64,000 nt of DNA. Origin: CAYLPJ01 sp964385465 (GTDB lineage Bacteria > Planctomycetota > Phycisphaerae > SM23-33). Both the position numbers and the translations under genes were made by a program. The first letter of the stretch is position 1. The number at the start of each line of letters is the position of its first letter. Positions 43,890 through 53,333 of the stretch are shown piece after piece. The stretch lies in NCBI GenBank assembly GCA_964385465.1, contig CAYLPJ010000004.1, forward strand, positions 62,001-126,000, read 5' to 3'. The notes under the pieces were generated by a model, which saw only the letters and a list, made by a program, of their open reading frames with translations, made no database searches and had not been told where the DNA came from.

Positions 43890-43931
43890 GGTGCCAAGGG
43901 AACCCGAGCGCAACACTGGAAGGAGACACAC

Positions 43932-45395
43932 ATGCGCAAGTTGGAACGTCGTACATTTCTCAAGGGCGCTCTGGGCGCCGCCGGGGCGGCCGCGACCGTC
44001 ACCATCTCCGGCACCAAGGCCGGGGCGAAGGTCGTCGGGGCGAACAACCGTTTCCGCATCGCGGTGGCGGGGATGCACGGGCGGGGCAACAGCCACGCGG
44101 GCAGCTACGTCAAGATGAAGGACGTCGAGCTGGCCTACGTGATCGACCCGGACAAGAAGGTCCGCGACCGGGCGGCCAAGCGATACACCGAAAAGGCCGA
44201 CGGCTACGAGGTCAAGGGCCTGACGGACTTCCGCGAGGCGCTGGAGGACAAGGACCTCGACGCCATCTCGATCGCCACGCCGAACCACTGGCACTCGCTG
44301 ATGACGATCCTGGCCGCCCAGGCGGGCAAGCACGTCTACGTCGAGAAGCCCGCCAGCCACGACATCTACGAGGGCCGCGTCGCCGTCGAGGCATGGAAGA
44401 AGTACGGCGTGGTCATCCAGCACGGCACGCAGCAGCGAAGCAGCGGCGGGCGGGCCCGTCAGATGGCGGCGATCCGGGCGGGCAAGTACGGCCGGCTGAA
44501 GATCAGCTACGGCTACTGCTGCAAGCCTCGCGGGGGCATCGGTCACAAGAAGCCCGAGGATCCGCCGAGCAACCTGGACTGGAACCTGTGGCGCGGCCCG
44601 GCGGTGATCGACCAGTACCACGACAACTACGTGCACTACGACTGGCACTGGTTCTGGAAGACGGGCAACGGGGATCTGAACAACCAGGGCACGCACCAGT
44701 TGGACGTCGCCCAGTGGGCGATCGACGACGATCAGACGCACCCGGTCCGCGCGATGGCGATCGGCGGGCGGTTCAAGTGGGACGACCAGGGCGAGACGCC
44801 GAACACGATGTTCGCCATCGCCCAGTACCCCAACGGGCAGTACGTCTTCTTCAACGTCCGCAACGTCAACTACAAGGGGTACAAGCGGCAGGTGATGAAC
44901 GAGTTCTACTTCGAGGACGGCGGGTTCATCGACCGCGGCGGCAAGTACCACGCGGGCAAGGGCAAGCCGCCCGAGGACGTCGAGGTCCCCGACGTGAAGG
45001 TCACCGGCGGCGGAACGTTCGGCAGCTTCGTCACCGCCGCCCGGGCCGGCAAGCAGGAGATGTCCAACGCCGACATGTACGAGGCGCACCTCTCCTGCGT
45101 CGTCGGGCACCTGATGAACAACTCCTACCGCCTCGGCAAGAAGGTGCCCTTCAACGCCAAGGCCGGCAAGTTCGGCGACAACAAGGACGCCTACGAGCAC
45201 TTCATGAAGCTCCACGAGATCATGGCCGAGGGCGTCGGCGTCCCCGAGAACGAGGCCGAGTACACCGTCGGCCCGTGGCTGACCTTCGACCCCAAGACCG
45301 AGCGGTTCACCGGCGAGCACGCCGACGAGGCCAACAAGCTCGTCCGCGACCCCAACCGCAAGGAATTCCAGATCCCCGACGCTGACAAGGTCTAG
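43932..45395 (+). CDS. Tat-exported Gfo/Idh/MocA family oxidoreductase
   Basis: 487 residues; GGAAGGAGA precedes the ATG. ERRTFLKG (residues 5-12) is a twin-arginine motif. The Rossmann motif RIAVAGMHGRGN, SIATPNHWHSL, VEKPASHD and HGTQQRSSGG follow in order. The C-terminal domain has DWNLWRGPA, NNQGTHQLDVAQW and MNNSYRLGKKVPF, the planctomycete secreted subfamily pattern. It acts on an unknown sugar derivative and is paired with the isomerase/epimerase upstream. Its TAG stop is formed with the first base of the MITE-like copy 2. Confidence 0.92.
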   Translation: MRKLERRTFLKGALGAAGAAATVTISGTKAGAKVVGANNRFRIAVAGMHGRGNSHAGSYVKMKDVELAYVIDPDKKVRDRAAKRYTEKADGYEVKGLTDFREALEDKDLDAISIATPNHWHSLMTILAAQAGKHVYVEKPASHDIYEGRVAVEAWKKYGVVIQHGTQQRSSGGRARQMAAIRAGKYGRLKISYGYCCKPRGGIGHKKPEDPPSNLDWNLWRGPAVIDQYHDNYVHYDWHWFWKTGNGDLNNQGTHQLDVAQWAIDDDQTHPVRAMAIGGRFKWDDQGETPNTMFAIAQYPNGQYVFFNVRNVNYKGYKRQVMNEFYFEDGGFIDRGGKYHAGKGKPPEDVEVPDVKVTGGGTFGSFVTAARAGKQEMSNADMYEAHLSCVVGHLMNNSYRLGKKVPFNAKAGKFGDNKDAYEHFMKLHEIMAEGVGVPENEAEYTVGPWLTFDPKTERFTGEHADEANKLVRDPNRKEFQIPDADKV

Positions 45396-45556
45396 CAGTC
45401 CGTTGAAGAAGTGCTTCGTCGCCGAGAGCGAGGGATTCTTCGGTCCGGCAAGGAAGGGAAACGGAGGCGAATCTCCATGATTCGCTGAGTTTGCCTGACG
45501 CCGCCGGAACGAAGAAGACCCGCTCGCAGGCCGAATCGACTTCTTCAACGGGCTGC
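45395..45556. repeat. 162-bp MITE-like element, copy 2
   Basis: Same length, orientation and terminal inverted repeats as the copy at 27936-28097 (GCAGTCCGTTGAAGAAG and complement). The left flank is TA (45393-45394); the right flank is TG, as after one point change. As in copy 1, the first base completes the TAG stop of the upstream gene. The outer 40-50 bases are nearly identical between copies and the centre has diverged. Confidence 0.8.
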
Positions 45557-45660
45557 TGGCCGCCCGACGCCACCGGCCGGACCGAGCGCCGGGCGTCGCG
45601 CCCGGCTCGCCGACGGTCGCGGCCGACGGGCAGCCTCGAAAAGGCGGCAGATGTCAACGA

Positions 45661-45696
45661 AACGGGCGGGCGGACGCTACAGTCCGCCCGCCCGTT
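45661..45696 (-). terminator. Strong hairpin terminator of the sulfatase operon
   Basis: A perfect 15-bp stem (45661-45675 with 45682-45696) with loop GCTACA lies 17 bases past the sulfatase stop. On the minus strand it runs into TTTCGTT. The U tract is weak, but the stem is exceptionally stable and could stop transcription from both sides. Confidence 0.7.
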
Positions 45697-45712
45697 CTCG
45701 TTGGCGAAGCGA

Positions 45713-47122
45713 TCAGAACGCCCCGACGCGGGGCTGGCCCGGATCGGTGGCGAGCATGGTCGCGTCGAAGAGGCGCCGGGTCAGCTCGAAGCGGACCTCC
45801 GCGTGCGACGGGTCCGACCAGAGGTTGTCGAACTCCCCCGGGTCCGCCCGCAGGTCGTACAGTTCGCCGACGTCCCGGCCGTGGTAGACCACCAGCTTGT
45901 ACCGCTCGTCGGCCAGCATGTTCGCGTGCGTTGCATGGCCGACGGGCATCGCGTCGTGGTACTCGCAGCGGACGAAGTCCCGGAACCGATCCGCCGGGGC
46001 CTCGCCGCGGAGGATCGGCATGAGGCTGCGCCCGTGGACGTCCTCGGGGATTTCGAGCCCCGTCGCCTCCATCAGCGTGACGGGCACGTCGGCCAATTCC
46101 ACCAGGGCCTCGCCGCGGAGCCCCTCGCGCACCCGCCCGGGCCAGGAGACGATCAGCGGCACGCGGACGGCGCCGTCGTAGAAGCGAGCCCCCTTCTGGA
46201 GCAGCCCGTGGTCGCCGAGCATGTCGCCGTGGTCGCTCATGAACACCACGATCGTCCGCTCCCGCTGCCCGGTGGCCTCCAGGGCCTCCAGCATCCGCCC
46301 GACGTTCTCGTCGATCAGCTCGATCTGCGCCCAGTAGGCGGCCACCATGCGGCGGGCGTCGTAGGTGGCGGGGTCCACCGGCTCGCGGGTCTGGTGGTCG
46401 ACCTCCGCGAACGCCCGCTGGGACTCCATCTCCTCGGGGCGGAACAGCGGCAGGGGCATGGCGTCGACGTCCATGCGATCCATGTATTCCGGCGGGGGGT
46501 CGAAGACCGGGTGCGGGTCGAACGGGTTGACGCTCATCAGCCAAGGCCCGTCCCGGTCCTGCGAGAGGAACTCGATCGCCCTCTCGGCGCACCAGGTGGT
46601 CTGGTGGTGCTCGGCCGGGATGCCGGTCTGCACGAGCCCCCCGCTGCCGTGCAGCGCCCCGTAGTCCACGCCCCTGCCCGCCAGCCAGGCCTGGTAGTCG
46701 TGGGCCTCGCCCGGCCAGTAGTCCTCGGGCTGGGGATGGTGGCTCCACTTGAAGAAACGGTAGCCGTCCTCGCAGCGCCGCTCCACCCGCCCGTTGGCGG
46801 CCGAGAGGTGCAGCTTGCCCGACAGCCCGCAGTCGTAGCCGGTCTCGGCCAGGCGGCGGGTGATGAGCTTCTCCGGGCACGGGAAGAACTCGTTGCCGTT
46901 GCGGTTGACGTGCAGCGTGGAGGGGTAGTAGCCGGTCAGGAAACACGCGCGACTGGGCGTGCAGATGGGGCTCTGGCTGTAGCATCGCGTAAAGGCCGTC
47001 CCCTCGGCGCACAGGCGGTCGAGGTTCGGCGTGCGGATGTGCCGGTTGCCCAGCGCGGCGACGGTGTCCCACCGCTGCTGGTCCGTGCAGATCCACAGGA
47101 TGTTCGGGCGGTCGTCAGGCAT
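45713..47122 (-). CDS. Sulfatase (formylglycine type), cytoplasmic form
   Basis: 469 residues from the ATG at 47122. NILWICTDQQRWDT supplies the first metal site (Asp14). CTPSRACFLTG (residues 54-64) is the C-x-P-x-R formylglycine signature needing anaerobic or FGE-type maturation. FMSDHGDMLGDHG is the second metal motif. It removes sulfate esters from a glycan or small molecule. No signal peptide is visible, unlike most planctomycete sulfatases, so it may act on imported oligosaccharides. It lies 38 bases after the amidohydrolase gene, and a strong terminator follows. Confidence 0.92.
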   Translation of the reverse strand: MPDDRPNILWICTDQQRWDTVAALGNRHIRTPNLDRLCAEGTAFTRCYSQSPICTPSRACFLTGYYPSTLHVNRNGNEFFPCPEKLITRRLAETGYDCGLSGKLHLSAANGRVERRCEDGYRFFKWSHHPQPEDYWPGEAHDYQAWLAGRGVDYGALHGSGGLVQTGIPAEHHQTTWCAERAIEFLSQDRDGPWLMSVNPFDPHPVFDPPPEYMDRMDVDAMPLPLFRPEEMESQRAFAEVDHQTREPVDPATYDARRMVAAYWAQIELIDENVGRMLEALEATGQRERTIVVFMSDHGDMLGDHGLLQKGARFYDGAVRVPLIVSWPGRVREGLRGEALVELADVPVTLMEATGLEIPEDVHGRSLMPILRGEAPADRFRDFVRCEYHDAMPVGHATHANMLADERYKLVVYHGRDVGELYDLRADPGEFDNLWSDPSHAEVRFELTRRLFDATMLATDPGQPRVGAF

Positions 47123-47160
47123 CGGCGCTCCTTGCGCTGTGTGGGCGGGATTCGCCCCCG

Positions 47161-47964
47161 CTACGGTTTCGGCGGGAACAACTCGTCGGCCGTGCCGGCG
47201 AGGATGCGCTGCCGCACGGCCTCGTCGAGGCCGAGCTGGTCGAAGATCTCGATGTCCAGCCGCAGGTGCTCGGGCTGCTTGTCCAGCCCGCCGGGGACGC
47301 GGCTGTCGGTGCCCCAGAGCATCCGCTCGGGCCCGCAGAACGACAGCGTGTTGGCCAGTGCCTGGCCGCGGATGTGCGCCGGCGTGCCGCGCGTCAGGTC
47401 CACGTAGCTCTGCCAGCCGGCCTTGTCGTACCCGACGGCCGCCTTCATCCGCCCCATGACGGCCAGGCACTCCTCGCACCACGGCCAGGAGATGTGCGCC
47501 ATGGCGAAGCGGATGCTGGGATAGTGCAGCAGCTTCTCGAGGTGGACGGGGCGGCAGAACCGCGAGCCGTCGTCGTTGGCGTAGAGGATGCCGGTATGGA
47601 TCAGCACGCTCGCGCGGAGCTCGTGGAGCGTCTCCCAGAACGGCTCGAGCCTCTCCTCCCACGCGTACCAGTGGTCGGGGATCAGCTTGATGCCGGTGAA
47701 ACCCATCTCCTCGAGGGCCTCGCGGGCCAGGCCGTTGCAGCCGGGGATCGTCGGCGACAGCCACGCCAGCCCGGCGATGCGGTCCGGCGCGGCCTCGACG
47801 AGCCGCCGCGTGACCTCCAGGTTGGCCCGGAGCTTCTGGAGCGACACCCGCTCCTGCGGCGAGCAGACGCAGATCCGCTCGACGCCGTTGGCGTCCATGT
47901 TTCGCAGCACCTCGGCCGGGTCGGCCTCGCCGACCTGGTGCACGTGGCAATCGACAATTCGCAT
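47161..47964 (-). CDS. Amidohydrolase-family TIM-barrel metal-dependent hydrolase
   Basis: 267 residues. DCHVHQ (His7, His9) is the N-terminal HxH metal site. VLIHTG, MAHISWPWCEE and MLWGTDSR supply the later His and Asp ligands of the amidohydrolase-2 family (for example lactonases and decarboxylases). There is no signal peptide. It lies between the giant glycosidase (100 bases upstream) and the sulfatase on the same strand, so a role in a sugar-lactone or desulfated glycan pathway is plausible but unproven. Confidence 0.85.
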   Translation of the reverse strand: MRIVDCHVHQVGEADPAEVLRNMDANGVERICVCSPQERVSLQKLRANLEVTRRLVEAAPDRIAGLAWLSPTIPGCNGLAREALEEMGFTGIKLIPDHWYAWEERLEPFWETLHELRASVLIHTGILYANDDGSRFCRPVHLEKLLHYPSIRFAMAHISWPWCEECLAVMGRMKAAVGYDKAGWQSYVDLTRGTPAHIRGQALANTLSFCGPERMLWGTDSRVPGGLDKQPEHLRLDIEIFDQLGLDEAVRQRILAGTADELFPPKP

Positions 47965-48064
47965 GGGGCTGCCTCTCGGGGGCTGGACAGGACCGGCACT
48001 ATGGAAGAGTTTCGTCCGGGCGACGCGAATAGCAAGGACGGATGCGCCGCCGCGGCCGACGGGG

Positions 48065-51000
48065 CTACTTCGCCGCGGCCGTGATCGCCGCCACGACCGC
48101 CATCCCGAGCTTCTCGCCGGCGTCGGTGATGGCCAGCTCCACGCTGCCGATCGCCTTGTCCGGGTGGGGGTTCTCCCACATCGCGTGGTAGAGGACGGTC
48201 TTCCTTCCGCCGCGGGAATCCGCCTGCCAGGCCACGCGGGCCGCGGGCAGGTCCTTCGGCCGGCCGGCCAGCCAGGAACCGATCTCCCGCGTCAGGCGGA
48301 CCGGGAAGCTCGCCTTGGACCCGTCGGCGTAGCGGACGGTGTACCGCAGCACCACCGGCGGATCGTCCGAGCGGAACTCGCCGCCCTTCTCCCGGAGGAA
48401 CGTGTGCAGGAAGAACAGCCCGGCGGCCTTGCGGTCCACGGGCACCTCGATCCTGTCGGCACCCTTGAACTTGCCCATGCTGCCCAGCCCGGCGACGTTC
48501 GCCTCCGCCGGGGCAAGGGGGTTGTCGAAGATGGTGTAGGGCACGTCGCGCAGGCGCGTCGGCCCGGTGGGCAGCTTGGACAGGTCGTGCTCCGGGTCCG
48601 GCCAGTTGTCGTCGCGGGAGAGAAACAGGTTGACCTGGCCGCCGCCGAAGACCACCGGCGTGTAGCCGACGATATCCGTCCCGGCGGCCTTCGCCGGCTC
48701 CTCGCCGAACGCCGCGTGCAGGTTCGACAGCAGGTTCTTGACGATGCCCTTCTTCTTGGCGGCGTTCTCGGGGTTCGGCTCGGCGTCCAGCAGCTTGACC
48801 TGGTTGAGCACGACGCCGCCGGCGCCCATCGTGTAGCGGTTGAGCACGCCGGCGGTCAGCAGCGGGTGGACCTTCTTGTGGAACGCGTCGGACCGCGTGG
48901 CGTGCAGCCAGAGGTTGTCGATGCCCAGCACGTTCTGCTTGCCGTCGCGGTTCCACTCGACGATCTCCATCTCGACGGACTCCGCCTCGACGGGCTCGAA
49001 GTCGAACCGCTGGACGACCGGCTTCTCGTGGACCTCCGTGTCGAACACCAGCGGCTTGTCCGGCTCGCCGTCGAAGGTCAGCTTGAACTTCGTGATGTCG
49101 TGGTAGCCGCTGTTGGGAATGATCTCGAAGGCGTCGATCCGCTCGCGACGAGGCAGCTTGACCGTCCACTTCGTCGGCGACCCGTCGAACAGGTGCAGGT
49201 AGAACAGGAACCGCCAGTTGTCCCGGCTGGTCATGTTGTTGACCATGTTCAGCGGGTGGTGGCCGCTGTTGAGCGGGTCCTCGTCGAAGTGCTTGAAGTA
49301 CTTCGGAGAGGGATACTCGCAGAACGGGGCGATGTCCGTGTAGTCCACGGCGTACGTGAACGCGTTCTTCGAGGGGATCTCCGTGTTCATGAAACGCATG
49401 TACCGCTTGCCGGTCGTCATGGCCACGTCCCGCTCGGAGATCCCGATCGCCAGCGGATCGACCGGGCGGCGCAGCGAGACCCGCTCCTGGCGGAACGGGC
49501 GGATGATGTGATCGACGCCGACGAGGCTGTTGAAGCTCTCCAGCACCTCCGGCGTGACGCCCCAGACCATCACCCAGCCGCCGCCCTCGGTGAACGCGCG
49601 GACCTTCTCCGCCGCGCCGGCGAGGCGATTCAGGTTCGCCGCCGTCGCGTCCACGATCACGATCCTCGCCTTGCCGCTCTCGATCGCCTCGACCGGATCG
49701 TCGAACGCGGTGAAGGCCAGGTTGATCTCCTCGAGGAACCGGCGCTTCCGCTCGCCGTCGGGCGCCACGACCGCCACCGGGTTGATCACCCGCTCGTAGG
49801 CCAGGGCGTAGGTGACCATGTTGTCGAACAGCCGCTGGAAGACGGGGTCGGAGTCGAGCTTCGTCCCGGCCATCGCCTGGCAGAGCAGCAGCAGCCCGTC
49901 GCCGACCTGCGCCTCCAGCAGGGCGCTGTAGGCCAGGTCCGCGTCGCACTGCATCAGCGACCGGGCGCCCTTGGACGGCTTCTCGTAGACCTCCCGGTAG
50001 ACCAGGTGGTCGGCGCCCCGCGTGAAGAAGTCCTTCTGCTCCAGCCCCTCGAAGATCGGGTGCAGCATGTTCTCCATGAAGGCGATCCGCCCGGTGAAGC
50101 CGCTGACCTTCAAGTCCGCGTCCACCGCCTCGCCGAGAAGCGGGTGCTCCTGGTCCAGCACGATGATCCGTTTGCCCGCGGCCGCGAGCTGCTTCCACAT
50201 CGCCGACCGCGCGTCCTGCTTGCTCAGCGAGTCCGGCCCGACGACGATCAGCCGCGCGCCCACCGGGATCGCATCGGCGCTCTCGACGCGGGTGTGCTTC
50301 ACGCCGCGCCGCTTCAGGCGGTCCGACACCGCGCCGGCCTTGTCCAGCACGACGATCCCGCCGGCGGGTGCGGGGGCCGTCGGGGCCCGGTCCGGGTCGA
50401 TCACCGAGACGTCCTTGACCGCGCGGAAGACCTCCTCGCCGCCCTGCTCGCAGACGAGAGCCAGCGTGCCCTCGGCGCGGGCGTCGGTCTCGGGCATGGT
50501 CAGGGCGACCGCGAACTCACGGGCGGTCCCGGGCGCCAGGTCGAACGTCCGCTCGCCCTTGTCCACCGCCTTCCCGCCGAACGCGAGCGTCCACTTCGCG
50601 GTGACCGGATCGCCGCGGCGGGTCATGTTGAACACCTTCAGCGTGCGGTCCACCTTCGCGCCGGAGGCGTGGGTCCAGTCCCACTGGCGGCAGAACAGGG
50701 CCACCGGGGCCATGGACTCCATGTGGTAGCCCGGCCCGGTGAGCAGGTCCGCCGCGGCGACGCCCTGCCACCGCCAGCCCTCGACGTAGATCTGCCCCAT
50801 CTTCTGCCGGGCGTTCTCGCAGTGGGCGATCCCACGGAAGCACTCCGAGCCGTCCACGCTGGCGAACCAGCCGATGGACTTGCCCCCCGTGTAGTAGCCC
50901 TCGCCGACGAACACCGGCTTGGTCATGTCCAGCACCGCGCGACGCCCGTGGGGGTTGCCCCCCCGCAGCCCGCGCGAGACCTCCCACGTGTACGCCTCGT

Positions 51001-53131
51001 CGGGATAGTGGCGGGCCTGCGAGACGGCCGGGTAGTGAATGCCCGTGGTCTCCAGCGTGCCGGTCGCCCCCGCGCCGTCGTTCAGGATCGGCCGCGTGGC
51101 GTCGTACTTGCGGACGGCGTCGCGGCAGGCGTCCATCACCGGCCCGCCCTTCGCCACGTTGCGGATGTTGATCAGCACGATCTCGTTCTGGAGGCTCCAG
51201 AAGCCGATCGACGGGTGGCCGCGCAGCCCCTTGAACACGCGGGAGATCATGTGCGCGGCGTGCTCGTAGAGCTTCGGGGCCTTCTCGGGATTGCCGTTGT
51301 AGCTGGCGAACATGCCGTCGAACGGCGCCGTCACCCGCACGATGATGCCGTTCTCGTCGGCGAAATCGAGGAACTCGCGCAGGTTCAGCCCCGCGAACTT
51401 CCGCCGGCTGTCACCCAGCCCGATCCGCCAGCGGACCATGTCCTGGTTGGCCTCGCGGACCTTCTTCCATCTCTCCGCCGGCGTCTTCCCGTGGTGATGC
51501 CCGCTCTGCCACAGCTTCCAGACCACCCCGTTGAGCTTGAACCGCGTGGTCGACCAGTCCCACTCCCGGAAGCCGAACCGCGTCCGCTTGACGTCCAGCA
51601 CCCGCCCGCCGGACCGCAGCGTCGTGGTCAGCGCGTACAGGTGCGGGTCGTCCGGCCACCACAGGCGCGGCTCCGCCCACCCCTGCGCCGCCTCCACCGC
51701 CCTGCTCTCGCCGGCGCCGACGGTGACCTTCCGGGCCGGCAGGGACTTGACCGCCTCGCCGCCCTTCCACGGCGCGATCTCGTGGGTCACCTCCACCTCG
51801 ACGGGCCTGCCCGTCGGGTTCCGCAGCGTGGCCTCGACGGCGATCCGCTTCTCGGCCACCGAGGTCGTGACATACACGTCCTCGGCGTAGACCCTCCCGG
51901 CCGAGACCAGCAGCGGGCGGTCCAGCATGCCCTCGTGGCCCATCAGGGCGATGGGCATGTCCAGGATGTTGGTCAGGTAGCCGGCGTTCTCCCGCATCGG
52001 GCGGGCCCACGCCGTGCGGATGTCGTCGTTGCCCAGGAGTTTGGGGGAGATCCCGTAGTAGATGTCCTTGATGCCGACCCAGACCTCGTTGTCCGCCCCG
52101 GGCTTGACCGCGTCGGTGATGTCGCAGCGGAAACAGGCGTACGGCGCCATGCTGTAGCCGACCCGCCTGCCGTTGACGAACACCGTCGTGATCATGTTGT
52201 TCATCGGGAACTCGAGGTAGAACGACCGCCCCTCGTGCCCGGCGGGCACGTGCACCCGCGTGCGGTAGAAGAAGCGGTGGGCGTCGATCATGTTCGGGCG
52301 GACGTCGTTCCGCGAGCCGGGCACCTCGATGGCGCTCCAGTGGAGGTCGTCGGCGTCCGGCGGCGGCCCGATCGGCCCCAGGCGGTTCTCGATCCTGTCG
52401 GGGTCGTCGTACCGCGCGAACTGCCACAACCCCTCCAGCGGCAGCTCGACGCGCCCGCCCTCGCCGCCGGCCTCGCCCAGCCGGAAGACGTGCCCGGCGG
52501 CCTTGCGGTCGGCGTCCGTCTGCCAGTCCGCCCCCGGCTGGTGGTGGCCGTTGGGGTTGAACCGCCCCTTGTAGACGCAGAAGGCGTCGGCGGCGAAGAG
52601 CAGGCGGGGCTTCTTGTTCTTCCTGCCCTCCGGCTCGACGTTCTTCGGGTGGGCCAGGCGGATGCCCAGCGTGTGCTTGCCGGCCTTGAGCTGCCGCACG
52701 TCGAACCGCGTCCACACCATCTTGTGGAACCGCATGATCGGCATGAAGCCGACCGTCGGCACGTTGTCGCGGGGCACGGACCTCCATTCGCCGCCGTCCA
52801 GGCGCCACTCGAAGGGGTACCAGATCGTGAAGAACCCCAGCCGGCCCCACAGCTCGTACGACCCGGCGGCCGGGACCTCGAACGCGTACTCCAGCGAGAT
52901 GCCCTCCTGGGGCATCTTCTTGGCGTCGCCCTCGCCGACGGCCAGCCAGGCGCCGCCGGAGAGGCACTCGGGGTTGCCCCAGCCGTGGGTGCTGACGTCG
53001 TAGTTCCTGGCCGTCGGGGCCTCCCCCTCGATCCAGGTGAAGGTATGGTCCGGCCCGGCCAGGACCGGGCAAGCAAGGCAGAACAGGGCGGCGGCAAGCA
53101 GCAGGGAGGCGGATCGCGATGACTGCGTCAT
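48065..53131 (-). CDS. Giant secreted GH2-like glycoside hydrolase, paralogue 2
   Basis: 1688 residues from the ATG at 53131 (AAAGG upstream). Signal peptide LLLAAALFCLACPVLA. Domain order matches the paralogue at 35691-40859: beta binding domain (27-190), jelly roll (225-420), Ig-like domain (420-525) and barrel (about 525-770). The barrel has FWSLQNE with candidate acid/base Glu650 and PVFVGEGYYTGG with candidate nucleophile Glu744. GATase-like segments follow (GGIVVLDKAGAVSDRLKRRGV, GGWVMVWGVTPEV), then discoidin-like C-terminal domains. Head of a minus-strand operon with the amidohydrolase and sulfatase, so the substrate may be a sulfated or acylated polysaccharide. Confidence 0.8.
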   Translation of the reverse strand: MTQSSRSASLLLAAALFCLACPVLAGPDHTFTWIEGEAPTARNYDVSTHGWGNPECLSGGAWLAVGEGDAKKMPQEGISLEYAFEVPAAGSYELWGRLGFFTIWYPFEWRLDGGEWRSVPRDNVPTVGFMPIMRFHKMVWTRFDVRQLKAGKHTLGIRLAHPKNVEPEGRKNKKPRLLFAADAFCVYKGRFNPNGHHQPGADWQTDADRKAAGHVFRLGEAGGEGGRVELPLEGLWQFARYDDPDRIENRLGPIGPPPDADDLHWSAIEVPGSRNDVRPNMIDAHRFFYRTRVHVPAGHEGRSFYLEFPMNNMITTVFVNGRRVGYSMAPYACFRCDITDAVKPGADNEVWVGIKDIYYGISPKLLGNDDIRTAWARPMRENAGYLTNILDMPIALMGHEGMLDRPLLVSAGRVYAEDVYVTTSVAEKRIAVEATLRNPTGRPVEVEVTHEIAPWKGGEAVKSLPARKVTVGAGESRAVEAAQGWAEPRLWWPDDPHLYALTTTLRSGGRVLDVKRTRFGFREWDWSTTRFKLNGVVWKLWQSGHHHGKTPAERWKKVREANQDMVRWRIGLGDSRRKFAGLNLREFLDFADENGIIVRVTAPFDGMFASYNGNPEKAPKLYEHAAHMISRVFKGLRGHPSIGFWSLQNEIVLINIRNVAKGGPVMDACRDAVRKYDATRPILNDGAGATGTLETTGIHYPAVSQARHYPDEAYTWEVSRGLRGGNPHGRRAVLDMTKPVFVGEGYYTGGKSIGWFASVDGSECFRGIAHCENARQKMGQIYVEGWRWQGVAAADLLTGPGYHMESMAPVALFCRQWDWTHASGAKVDRTLKVFNMTRRGDPVTAKWTLAFGGKAVDKGERTFDLAPGTAREFAVALTMPETDARAEGTLALVCEQGGEEVFRAVKDVSVIDPDRAPTAPAPAGGIVVLDKAGAVSDRLKRRGVKHTRVESADAIPVGARLIVVGPDSLSKQDARSAMWKQLAAAGKRIIVLDQEHPLLGEAVDADLKVSGFTGRIAFMENMLHPIFEGLEQKDFFTRGADHLVYREVYEKPSKGARSLMQCDADLAYSALLEAQVGDGLLLLCQAMAGTKLDSDPVFQRLFDNMVTYALAYERVINPVAVVAPDGERKRRFLEEINLAFTAFDDPVEAIESGKARIVIVDATAANLNRLAGAAEKVRAFTEGGGWVMVWGVTPEVLESFNSLVGVDHIIRPFRQERVSLRRPVDPLAIGISERDVAMTTGKRYMRFMNTEIPSKNAFTYAVDYTDIAPFCEYPSPKYFKHFDEDPLNSGHHPLNMVNNMTSRDNWRFLFYLHLFDGSPTKWTVKLPRRERIDAFEIIPNSGYHDITKFKLTFDGEPDKPLVFDTEVHEKPVVQRFDFEPVEAESVEMEIVEWNRDGKQNVLGIDNLWLHATRSDAFHKKVHPLLTAGVLNRYTMGAGGVVLNQVKLLDAEPNPENAAKKKGIVKNLLSNLHAAFGEEPAKAAGTDIVGYTPVVFGGGQVNLFLSRDDNWPDPEHDLSKLPTGPTRLRDVPYTIFDNPLAPAEANVAGLGSMGKFKGADRIEVPVDRKAAGLFFLHTFLREKGGEFRSDDPPVVLRYTVRYADGSKASFPVRLTREIGSWLAGRPKDLPAARVAWQADSRGGRKTVLYHAMWENPHPDKAIGSVELAITDAGEKLGMAVVAAITAAAK

Positions 53132-53248
53132 GGGTGGGCCTTTCCACAAGCCGGGGTCGTCGGAGCTTCGCACGCCCGAAGCCTAGACGCCGAAGGCCGC
53201 CCATTCAAGTCGCCGTCGGCCTCGACGGCGCGGCCCGCGGCGGAACGG

Positions 53249-53278
53249 TTGGCCGGGCGGCGGGTTTCTTGCTAGGAT
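53249..53278 (+). promoter_or_regulatory. Promoter with shared leader sequence
   Basis: TTGGCC (53249-53254), 18-base spacer and TAGGAT (53273-53278), 55 bases before the ATG at 53334. From the -10 onward it matches the leader of the esterase gene at 29049 over 20 bases with a 4-base insertion (TAGGATA, CGTA, then CCCATCGGCACCG). Confidence 0.5.
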
Positions 53279-53333
53279 ACGTACCCATCGGCACCGAGCC
53301 CGAATCGCACGACCCCCAATGGAAGGACACTCC

